From assembly GCA_017941735.1 (NCBI GenBank), contig JAGAVW010000033.1, positions 1 through 35,407 on the forward strand: a DNA stretch of 35,407 nt, given 5' to 3'. This document shows, one piece after another, positions 25,781 through 33,543 of this stretch. A model generated the notes under the pieces. It was not told where the DNA came from. It made no database searches and saw nothing but the letters and a program-made list of their open reading frames with translations. How positions within the stretch are numbered: position 1 is the stretch's first letter; each line of letters begins with the position of its first letter. Position numbers and translations under genes: made by a program. This DNA is from Solobacterium sp. (GTDB lineage Bacteria > Bacillota_I > Bacilli_A > Erysipelotrichales > Erysipelotrichaceae).

Positions 25781-27091
25781 CTACTTAAAAAATGCGACTA
25801 CCTGCTGAACCATCGTATCTAACATTTCTTCACGCATGCCTGGATGTAAACCCAACCAGAACGAATGTTCCATCACAAAATCCGTACATTGCAAGTCACC
25901 AACGATACGATAATCTTTTCCTTCTTCTAAATCTTCAAAAAGAGGTTGTTTTACAATATTCCCCGCAAATAGTTTACGTGTTTGTACACCATGGGCTTCT
26001 AAATGACGTATGAGAGCGACGGTATCCACTCCTTCTTTAGTGGTGATAAGATAGCCAAACCAACTTGGCACAGAATCCTTTTCTGCTTCAGGTAAGAGAA
26101 GTTCTTCTAATCCTGCTTCTTTAATACAGCCATCAAAATAATGGAAATGCGCAATTCGTTTTTCTGTAAAGGAAGCTAATTTATCCATTTGGGCAACCCC
26201 AATGGCTGCCTGTAAGTCGGTTGCTTTTAGATTATAGCCAAAATGGGAATAGACATATTTATGATCATATCCTTTTGGTAAAGAACCATGTTTTCCTTCG
26301 TAACGCGTCCCACAATGGTTGTCTTCGCCTGGTGCGCATACGCAATCTCTTCCCCAATCACGCATGGAACGAATAATCTTATGTAATAGCGGATTCTTTG
26401 TATAAACTGCGCCTCCTTCACCTGTAGTTATATGGTGAGCTGGAAAAAAGGAGGAAGTTGCGACATCGCCAAATGTACCTGTCAATTGTCCATGATACGT
26501 AGAACCTAACGCATCACAATTATCTTCAATGAGCCATAAGCCATGCGTATCACAAAATGCTTTAACTTTTTCAATATCAAATGGATTTCCAAGGGTATGC
26601 GCAATCATAACGGCTTTTGTTTTAGGACTGTATGCCTTTTCTAAATCTTCGACTTTGATATTGTAGGTGGGTAATGTAATATCTAAAAAGACAGGAATCA
26701 TACCCAATTGCACAATTGGATTGACCGTAGTCGGGAATCCACACGCAACGGTAATCACTTCATCCCCTTTTTTTAGTTGTCTTTCTTTTAGTAATGGGGA
26801 AGTAAGGCACGCTAAGGCAAGCAAGTTTGCACTTGAACCAGAATTCACAAAACTCACATAGGGAATACCTAAATACGCCCCTAGTTTTGCTTCAAATTGA
26901 TGTGTATAGGTACTAGCCGTAAGCCAAAAATCAAGCGAGGCATCAATGAGATTAATGAGTTCGTTTTCATCATAGTTCTTCCTTGCATAAGGAATATAAT
27001 CTCCTTCTTGGTATTCAGGTTGCTGGTGATATTTCTTTACATAGGCTTTGACCAAATCAAATATTACTTGTTTATCTTGTTCTTTATTCAT
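25781..27091 (-). CDS. rfbH: CDP-4-keto-6-deoxyglucose 3-dehydratase (E1)
   Basis: The 436-residue protein is a DegT/DnrJ/EryC1-fold PLP enzyme in which the usual Schiff-base lysine is replaced by histidine: H219-H220 in SFFPAHHITTGEGG, with H220 the position reported for E1. It also has the [2Fe-2S] cysteine spacing of E1 exactly: C192-x57-C250-x1-C252-x7-C260. E1 (also DdhC/AscC) removes the C3 hydroxyl of CDP-4-keto-6-deoxyglucose and needs electrons from an E3 reductase (DdhD), which is not in this window. It has no ribosome site; a TATAAT ends eight bases before the ATG. Confidence 0.96.
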   Translation of the reverse strand: MNKEQDKQVIFDLVKAYVKKYHQQPEYQEGDYIPYARKNYDENELINLIDASLDFWLTASTYTHQFEAKLGAYLGIPYVSFVNSGSSANLLALACLTSPLLKERQLKKGDEVITVACGFPTTVNPIVQLGMIPVFLDITLPTYNIKVEDLEKAYSPKTKAVMIAHTLGNPFDIEKVKAFCDTHGLWLIEDNCDALGSTYHGQLTGTFGDVATSSFFPAHHITTGEGGAVYTKNPLLHKIIRSMRDWGRDCVCAPGEDNHCGTRYEGKHGSLPKGYDHKYVYSHFGYNLKATDLQAAIGVAQMDKLASFTEKRIAHFHYFDGCIKEAGLEELLLPEAEKDSVPSWFGYLITTKEGVDTVALIRHLEAHGVQTRKLFAGNIVKQPLFEDLEEGKDYRIVGDLQCTDFVMEHSFWLGLHPGMREEMLDTMVQQVVAFFK

Positions 27092-27133
27092 ACCAAGTTA
27101 TTATATCGTGAAATCCTGTACTATAATAGATTC
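27092..27133. promoter_or_regulatory. Back-to-back divergent promoters, leaderless type
   Basis: In this 42-base gap the minus strand reads TATAAT (27100-27105) eight bases before the rfbH ATG. The plus strand reads TATAAT (27122-27127) six bases before the ATG of the thiamine-diphosphate enzyme. Neither start has a Shine-Dalgarno sequence. Each -10 lies where the other promoter would have its -35. Transcripts would start at or within a base or two of the start codon. Confidence 0.6.
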
Positions 27134-28960
27134 ATGAAAATACGTTTAGCAGATTTTGTTGCAGATTTTCTAGTTAACCATGGTATCCACGATTGTTTTA
27201 CTGTAACGGGTGGTGGTGCGATGTATTTAAATGATGCCTTCGGCCATAAAGAAGGCTTACATTGTACTTATCAACACCATGAACAAGCCTGCGCTATGGC
27301 CGCCGAAGCCTATTATCGCATTCATAACCAATTACCACTTGTATGTGTGACCACTGGTCCTGGTGGCACCAATACCTTAACTGGCGTATTGGGAGGTTGG
27401 TTGAATTCGGTCCCGATGTTAATTATTTCTGGGCAAGTACGCTATGACACCACAACCCATTACCATGAACAATTTACAGATGGCTTACCTTTACGTGCAG
27501 TGGGGGACCAAGAATTCCCTATAACTAAGACAGCTGCAACCATGTGTAAATATACGCATATGTTATTAGATTCAAATGACATCCAATATGTCTTAGAAAA
27601 AGCCATCCACCTCGCAACCACAGGTCGAGGTGGCCCTAGCTGGATTGATATCCCGTTGAACTTACAAAATGCAACCATTGAAACAGACACTTTGCGTCAT
27701 TATGATCCAAACGAAGATGACACCATTCCTTCGGTTGATCCTTCTACTTTTAGTCTTATTGTGGAAAAGATTAAAAATGCAAAGCGTCCTGTTTTATATG
27801 TTGGTAATGAAGTGCGTTTAGCTGGAGGCTATGAAGCATTTCGCAAACTAGTGAAGTTATTGAATATTCCTGTTTGTACCTTTTGGGATTCCATCGATAT
27901 GATTGAAACAGAACATCCGCTTTATGTTGGACGGGGTGGCAATATGGGCGATCGCCCTGGTAACTTTGCAGTACAAAATGCAGATGTAATACTTGCCTTA
28001 GGGAACCGTTTATCCATACGTGTGATTGGCTATAACTGGGATACATGGGCACGGGAAGCTGAAGTTATCATGGTTTATCCAGATGAAGCAGAACTGAAAA
28101 AAGGAAATATTCATGTTGAATATCCTATTTATGCAGATTTAAATGCGTTTACAGATGGACTTGTTGCATATTTAGAAGCTCCCCTTCCACCAAAAGAAGA
28201 TTGGGTTAATGCTTGTGCAAATTGGAAAGAAAAATATCCTGTTGTTCCTGCTTCTTTATATGAAGAAAAAGGATTATTGAATCCGTATGTCGTCTTTGAT
28301 TGTTTAAGTCGTTTACTACCGGAACATTCTTTAACGGTTACAAGTAATGGGACTTGTTGTGTAGCTGGACATCAAACTTGGTTTATTAAAGAAGGAACAC
28401 GCTTTATCAATAATGATGCGGTTGCGAGTATGGGGTTTGGCTTACCTGGTGCCGTTGGGGCTTGCCTTGCCCACAATAAACAAACAACCATTTGTCTTGA
28501 AGGTGATGGCAGCATCATGATGAACCTTCAAGAACTACAAACCATTGTTACAAACAACTTACCAATAAAAGTATTACTCATTAATAACGAGGGTTATCAT
28601 TCCATTCGTCAAACCCAAACAAATATCTTCCCAAATCATTCCAAAGTAGGAATTGGGGAAGAAAGTCATGATTTATCATTCCCTGATTTCAAAAAGGTCA
28701 TGGAAGCTTTCCAAATTCCTTATTATGAAATTCATGATATGGATTCTTTAGAATCAACCATACAGGAATGGTTAAATACTCCTTCCTATGGAGTACTTGA
28801 AGCATTTGTTTCAAAAGATGTCTTCTTTGCGCCAAGAAATGTCGCAAAAGTATTACCGGATGGGACGCTTTTCTCCCCTCCTCTTGAAGATTTAGCACCA
28901 TTTTTATCAAAAGAAGAATTAGAAGAAAATATGTTTATAGATTTAATAGAGAAAGTATAA
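27134..28960 (+). CDS. Thiamine-diphosphate enzyme, YerE-like
   Basis: The protein has 608 residues from the ATG at 27134; upstream in-frame sequence is inside rfbH and is not used. It has the acetolactate-synthase-type three-domain layout, with catalytic Glu50 in YQHHEQACAMAAEAYY and the ThDP motif starting GDGSIMMN and ending LLINN. Divergent placement from rfbH and cotranscription with rfbG argue against amino acid synthesis. In Yersinia, YerE adds a two-carbon unit from pyruvate to CDP-4-keto-3,6-dideoxyglucose to make the branched sugar yersiniose; this is the best functional model, by context. No YerF-like reductase is seen. The alternative is another sugar-modifying decarboxylase. Confidence 0.85.
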   Translation: MKIRLADFVADFLVNHGIHDCFTVTGGGAMYLNDAFGHKEGLHCTYQHHEQACAMAAEAYYRIHNQLPLVCVTTGPGGTNTLTGVLGGWLNSVPMLIISGQVRYDTTTHYHEQFTDGLPLRAVGDQEFPITKTAATMCKYTHMLLDSNDIQYVLEKAIHLATTGRGGPSWIDIPLNLQNATIETDTLRHYDPNEDDTIPSVDPSTFSLIVEKIKNAKRPVLYVGNEVRLAGGYEAFRKLVKLLNIPVCTFWDSIDMIETEHPLYVGRGGNMGDRPGNFAVQNADVILALGNRLSIRVIGYNWDTWAREAEVIMVYPDEAELKKGNIHVEYPIYADLNAFTDGLVAYLEAPLPPKEDWVNACANWKEKYPVVPASLYEEKGLLNPYVVFDCLSRLLPEHSLTVTSNGTCCVAGHQTWFIKEGTRFINNDAVASMGFGLPGAVGACLAHNKQTTICLEGDGSIMMNLQELQTIVTNNLPIKVLLINNEGYHSIRQTQTNIFPNHSKVGIGEESHDLSFPDFKKVMEAFQIPYYEIHDMDSLESTIQEWLNTPSYGVLEAFVSKDVFFAPRNVAKVLPDGTLFSPPLEDLAPFLSKEELEENMFIDLIEKV

Positions 28961-28973
28961 TAAACTAGTAAAG

Positions 28974-29927
28974 ATGAAGAAAATTAGTGTTGTTGTTACT
29001 ACGTATAACGAAGAAGAGAATGTTATGCCTATGATTGAGGCACTAACTTCTCTTTTTAAGCATGAATTAAACCAATATGATTATGAACTCATATTCATTG
29101 ATAATTGTTCTACCGATAAAACTGAAGCCCTCCTTGAAGAAGCTTGTGCGAAAGATAAAAAGGTTAAGGCCATCTTTAACATTCGTAATTTTGGGGCATT
29201 CAATTCTCCTTATTATGGTTTATTACAAGCAACTGGAGACTGTGCCATTCTTATGGCTTGTGATTTCCAAGATCCAGTTGAAGTATTGCCTAAGTTTGTT
29301 AAGGAATGGGAAAACGGATATAAAGTGGTTGTTGGTGTGAAAAACAAGAGTAAAGAGAATCCAATCCTTTATGGGTTACGATCACTTTACTATAAATTAA
29401 TTCGCTCCTTATCTTCGAGCATTAATCAAATTGATCATTTTACTGGATTTGGATTATATGACCGTAGTTTTTTAGAAATCATGCGTGGTTTGAAAGATTC
29501 CACCCCATTCTTACGTGGCGTAGTCGCAGAATATGGTCATAAGATTAAAACAGTTCCTTTTGAACAACCAAAACGTTTACACGGAAAGACGCATCACAAC
29601 TTCTCTTCTTTATATGATGCAAGTATGTTGAGTTTTACTTCTTATACTACCTTAGGTTTACGTATTGTAACCATTACTGGGTTCTTATTTAGTGTTGGTT
29701 CCTTTATCATTGGATTAGTTTATCTCATTATCAAATTACGACACTGGTACTACTTTAATATGGGTATGGCGCCTGTTGTTGTAGGTATGTTTTTCTTAGG
29801 TTCAGTTATCTTAATGACCTTAGGTCTTTTAGGAGAATATTTGATTTCGATTAACCGTAGAACGATGAAACGTCCATTAGTGATTGAAGAAAGACGCATC
29901 AATTTTGAGGAAGCGAAAAATGATTGA
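28974..29927 (+). CDS. Polyprenyl-phosphate glycosyltransferase (GtrB/DPM1-like)
   Basis: The 317-residue protein has a GT-A domain with VVVTTYNEEENV, DNCSTDKTE and the catalytic ACDFQDPVE, followed by two membrane helices (about 232-254 and 266-288). This is the layout of enzymes that load one sugar onto undecaprenyl phosphate (GtrB, DPM1-type), making a lipid-linked donor for use outside the membrane. It follows the thiamine-diphosphate gene by 13 bases and overlaps rfbG by eight. No GtrA-like flippase is in the window. Confidence 0.9.
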   Translation: MKKISVVVTTYNEEENVMPMIEALTSLFKHELNQYDYELIFIDNCSTDKTEALLEEACAKDKKVKAIFNIRNFGAFNSPYYGLLQATGDCAILMACDFQDPVEVLPKFVKEWENGYKVVVGVKNKSKENPILYGLRSLYYKLIRSLSSSINQIDHFTGFGLYDRSFLEIMRGLKDSTPFLRGVVAEYGHKIKTVPFEQPKRLHGKTHHNFSSLYDASMLSFTSYTTLGLRIVTITGFLFSVGSFIIGLVYLIIKLRHWYYFNMGMAPVVVGMFFLGSVILMTLGLLGEYLISINRRTMKRPLVIEERRINFEEAKND

Positions 29928-30972
29928 TGCTTCCTTTTATCAAAACAAAAGAATCCTTATCACTGGACACACAGGCTTCAAAGGCAGTTGGCTCTGTGCA
30001 TTTTTATTATCTTTAGGAGCGGATGTCTATGGCTATGCTTTAGAGCCAGAACATCCTTCCCTTTTTGAAGAATGTGAATTAGAAAAAAGAATGCATTCTT
30101 ATTATGGTGATATTCGTGATTATGACAAGCTAAAGAATGTGTTTAATCAAGTGCAGCCTGAAATTGTTTTCCATATGGCTGCGCAACCCATTGTTAGAGA
30201 ATCTTATAAAGATCCAAAATATACCTATGAAGTAAATATGTTAGGTACACTCAATATCTTAGAGTGTATTCGGCAATCCAATTGTGTTACATCTTTCATC
30301 AATGTGACTACAGATAAAGTTTATGAGAATACAACGAACAATCAAATCCATATTGAAAGTGATCCTCTTAATGGATATGACCCTTATTCCAATTCCAAAT
30401 CATGTAGTGAATTAATAACAGATACCTATCGTAGATGTTATTTCTTAGATAAAAACATTCCTATTTCCACTGTTAGAGCTGGAAATGTGATAGGAAGTGG
30501 CGATTATAGTAAAGATCGGATTATCCCTGATTGCATCAAAGCTGCAACAAATCATCGAGTAATACAAATTCGTAATCCCGAATCCATCCGCCCTTACCAA
30601 CATATTTTAGATGCTTTAGCCTTCTATTTATTACTAGCACAAAGGCAAATGGAAGATCCTTCTTTACAAGGGGCTTATAATGTTGGCCCAAATCAAGATG
30701 CTTATACCACAACAGAACAACTGGTATCTCTATTTTGTGAAACTTGGAATCACACATTACAAGATAACATTTCTTGGGAAATACAAAGTGACCACGGGCC
30801 TTATGAGTCTAATTTCTTAATGTTAGATACTACAAAGGCAAAAAAAGCTCTTAACTATGAACCAAATTGGTCCTTAGCACAAGCAATGCAGGAAATTGTA
30901 AATTCCTTTGTCACAAAAGAAGATCAATATGCATATATTATGAGTTGTATCAAACAATATATGCATTCTTAA
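29920..30972 (+). CDS. rfbG: CDP-glucose 4,6-dehydratase
   Basis: From the ATG at 29920 (GAGG nine bases upstream, within the previous gene) the protein has 350 residues. The Rossmann motif is TGHTGFKG, the SDR catalytic pair lies in YDPYSNSK (Tyr and Lys), and NVTTDKVYEN supplies the usual Thr-Asp-Lys. The close of the active site, RAGNVIGSGD, is typical of RfbG. It converts CDP-glucose to CDP-4-keto-6-deoxyglucose, the substrate of RfbH. A longer start at 29884 would overlap the previous gene further and lacks support. Confidence 0.95.
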   Translation: MIDASFYQNKRILITGHTGFKGSWLCAFLLSLGADVYGYALEPEHPSLFEECELEKRMHSYYGDIRDYDKLKNVFNQVQPEIVFHMAAQPIVRESYKDPKYTYEVNMLGTLNILECIRQSNCVTSFINVTTDKVYENTTNNQIHIESDPLNGYDPYSNSKSCSELITDTYRRCYFLDKNIPISTVRAGNVIGSGDYSKDRIIPDCIKAATNHRVIQIRNPESIRPYQHILDALAFYLLLAQRQMEDPSLQGAYNVGPNQDAYTTTEQLVSLFCETWNHTLQDNISWEIQSDHGPYESNFLMLDTTKAKKALNYEPNWSLAQAMQEIVNSFVTKEDQYAYIMSCIKQYMHS

Positions 30973-31051
30973 ATCCTATGGCATAATAAGGAGAATCATT
31001 TGTCTAGATATTAGCTTACTTCTGGATAGGTGAGGAAATCGATACTTGTTA

Positions 31052-31082
31052 GTAAAGGGGCCGCTGATGCGGCCTCTTTTAC
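31052..31082 (+). terminator. Terminator of the plus-strand CDP-sugar operon
   Basis: GTAAAGGGGCCGC (31052-31064) pairs with GCGGCCTCTTTTAC (31069-31082), with G-T wobble and one bulge, loop TGAT. The GC-rich core ends in TCTTTT. It lies 80 bases past rfbG. Confidence 0.8.
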
Positions 31083-31129
31083 TGCTATTAGAATAAGGAG
31101 CCCACCAGCCTTGGCAAGTGCAATGAGCA

Positions 31130-31222
31130 CGAAAACACACTTGAAAAAGTGTAATTTTCGCGAAAACACAGCTAAAAAAGTGTAGTTATAACTTGAAAAC
31201 TCGCTTGAAAAAGTGTATCGTG
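31130..31222. repeat. Three direct repeats upstream of the DUF4143 gene
   Basis: Three imperfect copies start at about 31130, 31161 and 31194 (periods 31 and 33 bp, close to three helical turns). The shared core is [C/T]GAAAAC, then a few variable bases, then AAAAAGTGTA. Copy 1 is also an imperfect palindrome (CGAAAA...TTTTCG, with ACACTT-GAAA-AAGTGT inside). Copy 3 ends 22 bases before the start codon. They look like operators or binding sites for a protein, possibly the downstream ATPase. Confidence 0.75.
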
Positions 31223-31244
31223 TGATTAAGGGGGGCTATCTATC

Positions 31245-32585
31245 ATGTTTAGAAGGAAAATTGTTAGTGAACTTGAAGCCTGGAAGAGTGATACAGGTAA
31301 GAAAAAAGCTCTTGTAATTAAAGGCCTTAGGCAAATCGGGAAAACATACACTGTTAAGGCCTTTGTAGAAGAAAACTATGAAAATGTTGTTTATATTGAT
31401 TTTAAGACAAATATATCCGCCAAACAGGCGTTTGATGGCGACTTGGTAGTGGATAGAATCACATTAGATTTATCTGCCTTAATCCCAGATATGCATTTTG
31501 TACCGGGGAAGACATGCATTATTTTTGATGAAGTACAAGAATGTTCTGGAGCTAGAGCGTCAATTAAACCCTTCATGGAAGATGGAAGGTATGACATTAT
31601 ATGTACTGGATCTTTGCTGGGAATAAAAGGCTACAATAAAAAAACTGGTATGGGCATACCGGTTGGTTTTGAGAGAACCATTTATATGAAACCGATGGAT
31701 TTTGAAGAATTCCTTTGGGCAAAAGGTATATCTGAAGAGGTAATCGAGTATATAAAAGAATGTTACAAAACGCGCACCCCTATAAGAGATGCTGTTCACA
31801 CTGCAATGCTAAGATATTTTAGGGAATACATCTGTGTAGGTGGGCTCCCTTACATTGTTGATCGCTTTATATCAACAAATGATATGAATATTGTTTATCA
31901 GGAGCAAAGGGATATTATCGAAGAGTATAAGGACGACTTTGGTAAGCACCTAAACGAAAACGAGGAAGAAGAAGTCGACCTTACACTACTAGCTAGAATC
32001 AATCGTGTTTTCGATTCGATTCCAGCACAGTTATCAAAAGAAAACAAAAAATTTGTTTATGCGAAACTAGAAAAAAAAGGACGATCAGAAAACTATCAAG
32101 CGGCAATACAATGGCTTTATGATGCGGGGCTAATTAATATTTGTTACAACTTGAACACAATTGATGAGCCTTTAGAAGGTAACAAGATCGAAAACATCTT
32201 TAAACTCTATATGCAAGATAGTGGCCTATTTATAGCAATGCTGGAAAAAGGGAGTGCTGGTAAGATTCTAAGCGGAGAAATGGGGATATATAAAGGTGCC
32301 GTATATGAAAATATAATTGCAGATTGTTTCTCCAAGCAGAATCGTCCGCTTTTCTACTTCCATAAAGATAGCGGATTAGAGATTGATTTTGTTACAAAAG
32401 AAAATGATGAAGTTACTCTAATAGAAGTGAAAGCGACTACCGGAAATACAAAATCTGCAAAAACCGTATTAAAGAACAAAGATGTTTATCACGCTAAGAA
32501 ATGTATTAAACTAAGCGAAAATAATATCGGAACATCGGGTGATATGATCACGATACCTTACTATCTTTCATTCATGATGAAATAA
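31245..32585 (+). CDS. AAA-type ATPase with DUF4143 domain
   Basis: The 446-residue protein has Walker A GLRQIGKT (27-34), Walker B CIIFDEVQE (about 91-99) and sensor CTGSLLG, then a DUF4143 C-terminal domain with the PD-(D/E)XK-like GLEIDFV...LIEVKA (about 378-400). This is the COG1373 family, abundant in anaerobes and of unknown role. AAGGGGGG precedes the start. It sits alone between the CDP-sugar genes with its own repeats upstream, which suggests it arrived separately. Confidence 0.9.
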   Translation: MFRRKIVSELEAWKSDTGKKKALVIKGLRQIGKTYTVKAFVEENYENVVYIDFKTNISAKQAFDGDLVVDRITLDLSALIPDMHFVPGKTCIIFDEVQECSGARASIKPFMEDGRYDIICTGSLLGIKGYNKKTGMGIPVGFERTIYMKPMDFEEFLWAKGISEEVIEYIKECYKTRTPIRDAVHTAMLRYFREYICVGGLPYIVDRFISTNDMNIVYQEQRDIIEEYKDDFGKHLNENEEEEVDLTLLARINRVFDSIPAQLSKENKKFVYAKLEKKGRSENYQAAIQWLYDAGLINICYNLNTIDEPLEGNKIENIFKLYMQDSGLFIAMLEKGSAGKILSGEMGIYKGAVYENIIADCFSKQNRPLFYFHKDSGLEIDFVTKENDEVTLIEVKATTGNTKSAKTVLKNKDVYHAKKCIKLSENNIGTSGDMITIPYYLSFMMK

Positions 32586-32599
32586 GAAAGAGATTTCTT

Positions 32600-32613
32600 G
32601 CAGGGTACCCTGC
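32600..32613. repeat. 14-bp perfect palindrome
   Basis: GCAGGGTACCCTGC lies 14 bases past the DUF4143 stop codon. There is no T-run, so it is not a terminator. It may mark the edge of the ATPase module, or it may be chance. Confidence 0.5.
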
Positions 32614-32663
32614 TACAAAGTCTTTGACATTTCGAGATTATTTAAGAAGTTCTTTCGTATAAA

Positions 32664-32690
32664 TAAGATATCGCAATTGCGATCTCTTTA
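32664..32690. terminator. Terminator-like inverted repeat
   Basis: ATCGC (32670-32674) pairs with GCGAT (32679-32683) across AATT; the stem extends with one mismatch to TAAGA/TCTTTA. It lies between the convergent DUF4143 and rfbF genes and could stop transcription both ways, but the T-runs are short. Confidence 0.45.
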
Positions 32691-32713
32691 TGATAATAAA
32701 TTATCTTAATTAT

Positions 32714-33484
32714 TTACCATTTAATCCAAGGTGCTTGGTTTCTTTCCAGCAATGCCTCTAATTCCATTTTCTCACGGATGGTATCCATGCATTGCCAATA
32801 GCCTTCATGAACATAGGACTTTAATTCCCCATTCTTCACAAGCGTTGGTAATACATCATTTTCTAAACTTGAATGATCATTTAAATATTCAAATATTTTT
32901 GGTTCAACAACCATGTAACCCGCATTAATTAGCGCACTATCTACTACACTCTTTTCACGGAATGCTTTCACAGTTAAATCATTCATGATCTCTAGCACTC
33001 CTTTTTCTTGGAGTTTCTTTACGGCTGTAATAGTTAAGGTTTTTCCATGTTCTTGGTGAAAAGATAATAAATCTTTTATATTGACATCACAAACTCCATC
33101 CCCATACGTCAACATAAATGTTTCATCCCCTACATAGGATTGTATTTTCTTTACACGTGCACCAGTTGGTGTATCTAAGCCCGTATCCGCTATTGTAACA
33201 ATCCATGGTTCACATTCCTGATTATGTACAATCATTTGATTCCTATTACGTAAATCAAAAGTTACATCATTGTTATAAAGTAAGTAATTCGCAAACCATT
33301 CTTTAATCATCTTTTGTTTATAACCTGCGCAAATCACAAACTCATGAAATCCATAATATGAGTATTCTTTCATGATATGCCATAAAATAGGCATACCCCC
33401 TATTTCAATCATCGGTTTTGGTCGGTATTCAGATTCTTCCGAAATCCGTGTCCCATATCCACCAGCTAATATTACTACCTTCAT
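32714..33484 (-). CDS. rfbF: Glucose-1-phosphate cytidylyltransferase
   Basis: The 256-residue protein has the RfbF nucleotidyltransferase start, VVILAGGYGTRISEES, then RPKPMIEIGGMPILWHIM, and the metal-binding TYGDGVCDV. It makes CDP-glucose from CTP and glucose-1-phosphate, the first step of the CDP-dideoxysugar pathway (then RfbG and RfbH). AAAGGA precedes the start. It is on the opposite strand from rfbG and separated from it by the DUF4143 gene, so the pathway is split over three transcripts here. Confidence 0.96.
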   Translation of the reverse strand: MKVVILAGGYGTRISEESEYRPKPMIEIGGMPILWHIMKEYSYYGFHEFVICAGYKQKMIKEWFANYLLYNNDVTFDLRNRNQMIVHNQECEPWIVTIADTGLDTPTGARVKKIQSYVGDETFMLTYGDGVCDVNIKDLLSFHQEHGKTLTITAVKKLQEKGVLEIMNDLTVKAFREKSVVDSALINAGYMVVEPKIFEYLNDHSSLENDVLPTLVKNGELKSYVHEGYWQCMDTIREKMELEALLERNQAPWIKW

Positions 33485-33506
33485 AAAATAATCCTTTCAA
33501 CTATTC

Positions 33507-33538
33507 TTAAAAAGAAGATGGCATTACACCATCTTCTT
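33507..33538 (-). terminator. Terminator of the second adhesin gene
   Basis: AAGAAGATGG (33512-33521) pairs with CCATCTTCTT (33529-33538), loop of seven, followed on the minus strand by TTTTTAAG. It lies between the adhesin stop and rfbF. Confidence 0.85.
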
Positions 33539-33543
33539 AACTT

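Noticed and set aside
26897..27133. N-terminal extension of the thiamine-diphosphate enzyme by 79 residues
   Set aside because: It lies antisense inside rfbH, is unlike the family, and the family start with its own -10 is at 27134.
31130..31222. CRISPR array
   Set aside because: Only three imperfect repeats with 2-5 bases between them; no true spacers and no cas genes.
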